A stretch of 33,362 nt of DNA, taken from contig DATKVG010000030.1 of the NCBI GenBank assembly GCA_035530195.1, forward strand, positions 1 to 33,362. The letters are read 5' to 3'. Below the pieces are notes generated by a model. The model was not told the origin of the DNA. It saw nothing but the letters and a program-made list of their open reading frames with translations, and ran no database searches. Below are positions 28,337 to 33,362 of this stretch, piece after piece. The position numbers and the translations under genes are program-made. Position 1 is the first letter of the stretch, and the number at the start of each line of letters is the position of its first letter. Source of the DNA: JAPLKX01 sp035530195 (GTDB taxonomy: Bacteria > Hydrogenedentota > Hydrogenedentia > Hydrogenedentales > SLHB01).

Positions 28337-31081
28337 ATGAAAGCCTTTTATTGCGTCGGAACCCATTGGGACCGGGAGTGGTACGAGCCGTTCCAGGAAT
28401 TCCGGATGTGGCTGGTGGAGTTGATCGACGAATTGCTGGATTTGCTTGATCGGGATCCCGAATACGTGTCATTTCATCTTGACGGCCAAGCCGTGGTGCT
28501 GGAGGATTACCTCGAGATCCGGCCGGAGCGGCGGGATCGGCTGGTCGAGATGCTCCGGCAGCGGCGGCTGATTGCAGGGCCGTGGTATGACCTGCCGGAC
28601 GAATGGCTTATCTCCGGCGAGAGTTTTGTGCGGAACCTGCTGCGTGGGTTCCGGGTGTGCCGCCAGATGGGAGTCGAGCCGATGCGGTTCGCCTACACGC
28701 CTGACCAGTTTGGCCACATCGCCGCGCTGCCCATGATCATGAATGGGTTCGGGCTTCGTGCGGGCATTTGCTGGCGTGGCGCGCAAAACGAGAATTACCC
28801 GGCCCATTTTGTGTGGGTCGGGCCGGACGGCAGCCGGATGGTCACCCACAAAATCGTTGATAAAGGCAGCTACGGCGTGTTCGATTTCCTCGTCCGGACG
28901 CCCATGAAAAAGGCCGGGTTCTCCGACGAAAGTTTCAAGGAGCATTTCGACCCCTATATCGAGGGCGAGAAAAACCGCGGGACCGGCCCGATTATTCTCA
29001 TGCTCGATGCTATCGACCACCAGCGGCCCGACCCGATCATGCCGCAGTTTCTCAAGCAGCTTTCGGAACGGTACCCGGACATCGAGTTTTTGTGGGAATC
29101 GCTCGAGACGTACGGCGAGGAACTGCTCAAACATGAAAAGGAGTTCCCGGAACGCACCGGCGAGTTGCGCGAACCGGCCCGCGACTCGAAACGTGTCGGC
29201 CATTACCTGATCGCCCACACGATCTCGGCGCGGTACCCGATCAAGCAGCGCAACGACCAGTGCCAGGCCATACTCGAAAAATGGGCCGAGCCCTACGCCC
29301 TGTTCCAGAAAATAAATTGTGGTGCGGGCGTCCCGCCTGCAAATTGTGGTGCCGGTGTCCCCACCGCGGCGTCCCCGCCTGCATCCGACCTCCCCACCCT
29401 CAGCTACCTTGACAAGGCATGGCAGTATCTCTTACGCAACCACCCGCACGACTCGATCTGCGGGTGCAGCATCGACCAGGTCCACCGCGACATGCGGTAC
29501 CGGTTCGACCAGTGCGAACTGATTGCGGACGGCGTGGTGCGGAGAGCCGTGGCCGCGCTCGGCGGCGCGTCGGACAAGCCCGAGGCCGCACACCTCGTCG
29601 TGCACAACCCGCTGCCGTTCGGCCGGAAAGACGTGTTCGAGCTGGCGATCCCGTTCCCGCCCGATTGGCCGAGCAAGTACATCGACGGCCTCGCCACGGC
29701 CGAGTGGATCAACCGGTTCAAGATTTTCACGCAGGCCGGGCAGCCGGTCCCGTTCCAACTGTCGCGGATTGAGCGGGGCATCGAGCACAAGCTGCTGCGG
29801 GAAGACGGCAGACGGACCACGCGGGTCGGCGACGTGTATCACATCGCGGCGGAACTTGAACTGCCCGCCGCGGGCTACACGGGGTTCAAGATCGAGCAAA
29901 CCGAAGATGCCGTGCGCAACCAGGGCTCGCTGATGACGGGCGTGATGTCGGCGTCGACCGGCGAACTGTCGTTCACGCTGAACGCCAACGGTACCGGCCG
30001 GCTGTCGGGCCCGTCGGGCAACTCGTTTGACGGCCTGTTCGTCTATGAAGACTGCGGCGACTCGGGCGACGGCTGGACGCGCGGCCAACCGGTCAATGAC
30101 ATCGTGTACCGGTCGCCGGGCACGCGCGTCACCACGGCGATTGACGAAGACGGGCCGTTGCGCACCGTGTTCCGGGTCGAGCGCGAGTTCGACCTGCCGC
30201 CGGCGCTCGATCGGAAAACCGGCTGGCGGCAGGACCGCCGGGAACCCCTGCGCGTGGTCGACCTGCTGTACGTCGAAAAAGACTCGCCGTGCCTGCGCGT
30301 GAAGACTCGAGTGTGGAACACCTGCCGCGACCACCGGCTGCGCGTCCTGTTCCCGACCGGCCTGAACACGGCGCTCGAATCGTTTGCCGAGACGCCGTTT
30401 GCCGTGGTCAATCGCGATATCGAAATCCCGACTGAAACTGCCTGCTGGCACGAACGCCTCAACCCCGAAAAAGCCTTTACGACATTCTTCGGCGTGCATG
30501 ACGGCGCCAACGGGCTTGCCGTGCTCGCGCCGTTCGGGCTGCACGAGTACGAAGTCCTGCAGACGCCCGACCGGTCGCTGGCCCTGACGCTGTTTCGATC
30601 TACGAGCAAGACCATCTTTATACCCAGCGAGCCGGACGGCCAACTGCTGGGCCTGATGGAATTCGAGTACCTGCTGTACCCGTTTTCGGGCCGGTTCAAC
30701 GCGCCGCAGGCGCTCCGAATAATCGCCGGTTGCCAGGCCGGCATCAGGACGCATTTGGCGGAAAAAATGCCCGAGTCCCGGTCGTTTGTGCAGCTTAAAA
30801 CCGGCGACACCGTCGTGACCGCGCTGAAACCGGCGGAGAACGGCGCGGGCGGGGTTATCCGGTTGTGGAACCCTGGACAAACCGACGTCCGGGAGCATAT
30901 ACTGCTCAATTGCAGGGTCATTTCGGCGGAATTATGCAATCTGAATGAGGAACCTCTACAAAAAATCGAGATCGGTTCCGATGGTCAAATACCCATAACA
31001 GTTCCAAAGAGGGGATTGGCCACAGTCAAGTTCCAATGCGCGTCTGCGCGCGCGTTCCGCGCGTCTGCGCGCACGGATTGA
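28337..31081 (+). CDS. GH38 family alpha-mannosidase
   Basis: Retaining alpha-mannosidase, 914 residues, no signal peptide, so probably cytoplasmic. The N-terminal zinc site VGTHWDREWYEPF opens the protein. FAYTPDQFGHIAALP carries the expected nucleophile Asp and zinc ligand. LLRNHPHDSICGCSIDQVHRDM is the third conserved block. A long beta-rich C-terminal region follows (LHEYEVLQTPDRSLALTLFRS). ATG 28337 has GGAGG 6 nt upstream; the in-frame ATG at 28307 has no ribosome site. Two oddities: a 25-residue insert (about 326-350, CGAGVPPANCGAGVP...) made of two palindromic repeat arms between AEPYALFQK and YLDKAWQYL, and a C-terminal ASARAFR/ASART tail from a 21-bp direct repeat. Confidence 0.93.
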   Translation: MKAFYCVGTHWDREWYEPFQEFRMWLVELIDELLDLLDRDPEYVSFHLDGQAVVLEDYLEIRPERRDRLVEMLRQRRLIAGPWYDLPDEWLISGESFVRNLLRGFRVCRQMGVEPMRFAYTPDQFGHIAALPMIMNGFGLRAGICWRGAQNENYPAHFVWVGPDGSRMVTHKIVDKGSYGVFDFLVRTPMKKAGFSDESFKEHFDPYIEGEKNRGTGPIILMLDAIDHQRPDPIMPQFLKQLSERYPDIEFLWESLETYGEELLKHEKEFPERTGELREPARDSKRVGHYLIAHTISARYPIKQRNDQCQAILEKWAEPYALFQKINCGAGVPPANCGAGVPTAASPPASDLPTLSYLDKAWQYLLRNHPHDSICGCSIDQVHRDMRYRFDQCELIADGVVRRAVAALGGASDKPEAAHLVVHNPLPFGRKDVFELAIPFPPDWPSKYIDGLATAEWINRFKIFTQAGQPVPFQLSRIERGIEHKLLREDGRRTTRVGDVYHIAAELELPAAGYTGFKIEQTEDAVRNQGSLMTGVMSASTGELSFTLNANGTGRLSGPSGNSFDGLFVYEDCGDSGDGWTRGQPVNDIVYRSPGTRVTTAIDEDGPLRTVFRVEREFDLPPALDRKTGWRQDRREPLRVVDLLYVEKDSPCLRVKTRVWNTCRDHRLRVLFPTGLNTALESFAETPFAVVNRDIEIPTETACWHERLNPEKAFTTFFGVHDGANGLAVLAPFGLHEYEVLQTPDRSLALTLFRSTSKTIFIPSEPDGQLLGLMEFEYLLYPFSGRFNAPQALRIIAGCQAGIRTHLAEKMPESRSFVQLKTGDTVVTALKPAENGAGGVIRLWNPGQTDVREHILLNCRVISAELCNLNEEPLQKIEIGSDGQIPITVPKRGLATVKFQCASARAFRASARTD
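29315..29384 (+). repeat. Two palindrome-family arms inserted in frame in the alpha-mannosidase gene
   Basis: Bases 29316-29341 are identical to the right arm of the 12540-12603 palindrome (ATTGTGGTGCGGGCGTCC...). A second, diverged copy follows at 29343-29383. They are direct, not inverted, copies. The reading frame passes through both without a stop. Confidence 0.9.
31038..31072 (+). repeat. 21-bp-period direct repeat at the alpha-mannosidase C-terminus
   Basis: GCGCGTCTGCGCGC occurs at 31038-31051 and 31059-31072, 21 bp apart, so the peptide repeats with a seven-residue period (ASARAFR, ASARTD). The motif is almost self-complementary. It ends just before the stop codon. Confidence 0.75.
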
Positions 31082-31099
31082 CCCCCAGAGGAGGCGATT

Positions 31100-31717
31100 A
31101 TGCGGCGTCAGCACGGTTTTTCGCTGGTAGAACTGTTGGTGGTGATCGCCATCGTCAGCATCCTCGCCATGATGCAGGTGCAAGCCGGCATCAAGGCACT
31201 GCGGCAGGCCAGGGCCGTCGCTACCGGCGAAGCCATGCGGCAGAACAGAATCGGCCACATGGCCGACAACGCCAACCGCGGGCGGTTGACCGACGACACC
31301 GCGGCCACGCGGGAAGCATGCCGCAACACGTTCCGCCAGATGTACGAGACCGGCAAAGCCGAGGCAGCCGTCACCGAAGTCCTGTACGCGTTGCACAACG
31401 ACCAGGATTTCGACGCCTATTACCACACGCTGGTCGATCCCGAAGCCGACGACGAACTCGTGTTTCAAGACGGCAAGCTCAAAGCCAGAACCGGGGACGG
31501 CACCGAAGTGTTGCTCGAACCGCTCAGCGACCGCATCATCGGCGTAGCCACCATGTGGGAGTTCCTTTCCACCGACATGTCCAACATGACCGCCGACACC
31601 AACATCCGCGTCATGTACAACGACGGCCACGTCGATAGCGTCCACTACCCCAGCCGTTTCCCCGCCTCGAGAATCGTCGCCGAACTCGGCCAGGACTACA
31701 TGGAGAAAACCACCTAG
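31100..31717 (+). CDS. Prepilin-type pseudopilin with C-terminal DGHV motif
   Basis: 205 residues. A type IV pilin-like N-terminus HGFSLVELLVVIAIVSILAMM has the prepilin-peptidase site after Gly6, with Phe at +1 and Glu at +5. The C-terminal NIRVMYNDGHVDSVHYPSRFP resembles the DGHV block of the many pseudopilin-like proteins of planctomycetes and relatives. Such proteins are probably exported by a type II/IV pilus-like system and remain attached to the surface; their role is unknown. GAGGAGG gives a strong ribosome site. It starts 18 bp after the alpha-mannosidase stop and is probably in the same operon. An inverted-repeat element begins 1 bp after its stop. Confidence 0.88.
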   Translation: MRRQHGFSLVELLVVIAIVSILAMMQVQAGIKALRQARAVATGEAMRQNRIGHMADNANRGRLTDDTAATREACRNTFRQMYETGKAEAAVTEVLYALHNDQDFDAYYHTLVDPEADDELVFQDGKLKARTGDGTEVLLEPLSDRIIGVATMWEFLSTDMSNMTADTNIRVMYNDGHVDSVHYPSRFPASRIVAELGQDYMEKTT

Positions 31718-31718
31718 A

Positions 31719-31843
31719 GCGAAAAACGGGGACTGACTCAGAAAAAAGGGGGACGCTGCACTTATTTCCAAAGCCAATGGACTTGAACCGACACGAGCAC
31801 TGTTGAAATAAGTGCAGCGTCCCCTTTTTCCCCCGCTTTTCGC
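31719..31843. terminator. Nested inverted-repeat element, likely bidirectional terminator
   Basis: Outer arms GCGAAAAACGGGG (31719-31731) and CCCCGCTTTTCGC (31831-31843) pair with one mismatch. Inner arms GGGGACGCTGCACTTATTTC (31749-31768) and their exact complement (31805-31824) pair over 20 bp. The inner stem is followed by T5 on the plus strand and by T6 (after one C) on the minus strand. It lies between the convergent pseudopilin and propeller genes. The size and symmetry also fit a small mobile palindrome. Confidence 0.8.
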
Positions 31844-31856
31844 GGCCCTGAAACTA

Positions 31857-32858
31857 CTACTCTATTTTTGGGAACCACCCCTTCAGGAACTCGGCCTCGG
31901 TGCCATCGTAGACGGCCTCGGCGAGGAACTCGACGCCCTGCTGGTTCCCCCACGAGTAGTTGATGACGAGCCTGTCTTCGTACTGGCAGAAGTCGATGTC
32001 GGAGTTGTTGATATTTCTGGCATTGTTGATCTTTTCGCGCTGCGGTTCAGACAGTTTCTCGTTGGCGATCTGCTTGTCTTCGGGTGAGGCGCGCAGGACG
32101 GGGTTCAGCGGGCTCAACTCCCACTTGGCCAAATCCTTGGATCGGACAACGCACTGCTCGTACCCGCCTTTTACGGACTCGAGATAGAAATCGTAGAACC
32201 AACCATCGAGGTAGCGCAGGCAATGCGGGGCGGTGTACCGGTCTTTCGAGTAGGTGCATTCGGGCGGCGTGAGCGTCCATGTATGCAAGTCGCGCGACTT
32301 GGCAAACCGGGCCGTGAACGGATTTCCCGCGACCTCCGGCGGCTTGCCCACCTCGAACATGAGCACATATTCGTCGCCCGACGTACCCGTCGGCGCCTTG
32401 CACAGCGACGTGTTGAACATGCCGTAGCCTTTCAAGTCGAGCGCGTTCCACTGCTCCCACGTCTCGAGGTCGCGAGATGCAAACACTTCGACCCGCTCGC
32501 CGTCCCAGATGTTCACGCACGTGACCACCGCGAGGTCCCCAAACACGGCCGCGCTGCCGAGGTGGTAGCCTTTGGCGAACGCGGGGCCGGGTGTGCCGGC
32601 TCGGTCGGCAAACCGGAAGTAGGAGTCGCCTGTCTTATTGTTCCAGTAGCCGCTCCGGACGTACTCGAACCGGTACAGCTTGTTCTTGAACACGACCGGC
32701 GACGTCTCGACCAAGTCCAGGTCTATCGTGCCCAGTTTTTTGATTACAGGCCTGCCCTTCTCGCCAGCGCGCGCCTCCCCCACTCCCGCCGCAGCCGCCA
32801 ACGCCCCCGTGCTAGCCGCCAGAAAACCTCGTCGGGTGAAGTCATGGTTTGTTTTCAT
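31857..32858 (-). CDS. Tat-exported five-bladed propeller protein (glycosidase-like)
   Basis: 333 residues with a twin-arginine signal (TRRGFLAASTGALAAAAG, ending near ARA), so it is exported folded. Blade repeats show the GH43/GH32/GH130-like pattern: VEVFASRDLETWEQWNAL, FTARFAKSRDLHTWTLTPPE, CLRYLDGWFYDFYLESV, VVRSKDLAKWELSPLNP, and the last blade with DIDFCQYEDRLVINYSWGNQQG. I cannot assign the acidic catalytic residues of any one GH family. The Shine-Dalgarno TGAGGA overlaps the stop of the upstream aldolase gene, 9 bp away, so the pair is an operon. The context suggests sugar-acid or glycan catabolism (inference). Confidence 0.85.
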   Translation of the reverse strand: MKTNHDFTRRGFLAASTGALAAAAGVGEARAGEKGRPVIKKLGTIDLDLVETSPVVFKNKLYRFEYVRSGYWNNKTGDSYFRFADRAGTPGPAFAKGYHLGSAAVFGDLAVVTCVNIWDGERVEVFASRDLETWEQWNALDLKGYGMFNTSLCKAPTGTSGDEYVLMFEVGKPPEVAGNPFTARFAKSRDLHTWTLTPPECTYSKDRYTAPHCLRYLDGWFYDFYLESVKGGYEQCVVRSKDLAKWELSPLNPVLRASPEDKQIANEKLSEPQREKINNARNINNSDIDFCQYEDRLVINYSWGNQQGVEFLAEAVYDGTEAEFLKGWFPKIE

Positions 32859-32867
32859 AGAGAATCC

Positions 32868-33362
32868 TCAAAGTTCGGCATTGAAAGAGAGGCCGGCCTT
32901 TTCATACCCGGCCCGCATGGCCCTGAATTTGTCGGCGATGGCGATCACGTCCGAACCCGCGGCCAAAAAACGTGCGCCTTGCTCGATCCGGCGCGGCGCG
33001 TCGTCGGGTCCGCAGGGCAGCCCCCAGAACCGGTTGTACTTTTTGGCGAGCGCGGCGAGTTTCTCGACGGCCCCCTCCACCAGCGGATGATCAAACTGGC
33101 CCGGCACTCCGTAGCTGTGCGACAGATCCGCCGGCCCGAGGAAGAACACGTCGATACCGTCGACTGAAATGATATCTTCCATGCAGTCGACGGCCTCCTT
33201 GTCTTCAATCTGGACGACGACGAACTTCTGCTCGTTGGAGAACCGCAGGTATTCGTCGACCGGCCGCATGCAGAACGGCCCATCGGAGTTCCCGCTGTCC
33301 AGCGCCCGCCGGCCGGCCGGCTGAAACCGCGTCATCCGCACGATGTTCCGCGCCTCTTCCCC
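32868..33362 (-). CDS. HpcH/HpaI aldolase family protein, 3' part (5' end outside window)
   Basis: The frame is open to the window edge (GEEARNIVRMTRFQPAGRR), so the N-terminal part, which normally holds further active-site residues, is missing. The visible 165 codons contain the family core: FVVVQIEDKEAVDCMEDI with the metal-binding Glu, GIDVFFLGPADLSHSYGVPGQFDHPLV, and the last barrel turns AGSDVIAIADKFRAM. Relatives cleave 2-keto-3-deoxy sugar acids or 4-hydroxy-2-oxo acids to pyruvate plus an aldehyde. The exact substrate is open. It lies immediately upstream of the Tat-exported propeller gene. Confidence 0.93.
   Translation of the reverse strand, partial: GEEARNIVRMTRFQPAGRRALDSGNSDGPFCMRPVDEYLRFSNEQKFVVVQIEDKEAVDCMEDIISVDGIDVFFLGPADLSHSYGVPGQFDHPLVEGAVEKLAALAKKYNRFWGLPCGPDDAPRRIEQGARFLAAGSDVIAIADKFRAMRAGYEKAGLSFNAEL

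Noticed and set aside
29432..30898. 488-codon open frame on the minus strand inside the alpha-mannosidase gene
   Set aside because: Antisense to an unambiguous GH38 gene; no recognisable domain.
1..33362. tRNA or rRNA genes
   Set aside because: I looked for cloverleaf-like segments and rRNA motifs and found none that I could support by eye; a covariance search would be decisive.

Overview
The window is about 33 kb of dense, GC-rich bacterial chromosome with no rRNA, tRNA, CRISPR array, phage gene or intact transposase that I can see. Gene content mixes housekeeping enzymes (nadE, rsmE, aroA, aroC, rpe, rsmB, cmk, recJ, gltX) with many exported proteins: a lipoprotein, beta-propellers, a sialidase-like protein, a Tat-exported propeller and a pseudopilin ending in a DGHV block. 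Together with several families of short palindromic repeats, this style fits a Hydrogenedentota or PVC-type (planctomycete, lentisphaerian, verrucomicrobial) lineage, probably environmental. The assignment is inference; no phylogenetic marker was tested.

Layout. 1-4.3 kb: 3' part of nadE (+), then rsmE, a HIT protein and a VWA lipoprotein, all (-). 4.3-7.2 kb: a repeat-rich spacer with a good promoter, then aroA and aroC (+), the last two shikimate-pathway steps; the AroC is strongly divergent. 7.2-9.4 kb: an exported propeller plus helical-barrel protein (-). 9.4-10.9 kb: a composite hairpin element, then seven 23-bp tandem repeats that each carry a Shine-Dalgarno and lead into the GTG start of a saccharopine-dehydrogenase-like gene. 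10.9-12.5 kb: nucleoside hydrolase (-) and a DUF3592-like membrane protein (+). 12.6-15.7 kb: rsmB, a kinase-less PASTA membrane protein and rpe (-), resembling the Firmicute rsmB-prpC-prkC-rsgA-rpe cluster without phosphatase, kinase or GTPase. 16.2-18.6 kb: cmk and recJ (+).

18.6-23.4 kb is the best candidate for an undescribed system: an ABC ATPase, a scar of a lost permease/ATPase pair, an ABC-2 permease and two FG-GAP/VCBS propeller proteins. Every junction is the same ATGATG overlapping the previous TGA, so the genes look translationally coupled. 23.4-28.1 kb: a sialidase-like protein (+), a PfkB sugar kinase (-), and gltX with a ROK kinase (-). 28.3-31.7 kb: a GH38 alpha-mannosidase and a pseudopilin (+). 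31.9-33.4 kb: a truncated HpcH/HpaI aldolase and a Tat-exported propeller (-).

A second theme is short palindromes. One family (arm beginning GTGCAGGCGGGACGCC) forms a perfect 28-bp hairpin after rpe and a partly compensated hairpin that supplies the last codons and stop of the PfkB gene. It is also inserted in frame, twice, in the alpha-mannosidase. Its arm is open in all six frames, which would let it enter coding sequence harmlessly. Other palindromes sit at convergent gene ends and probably double as terminators.
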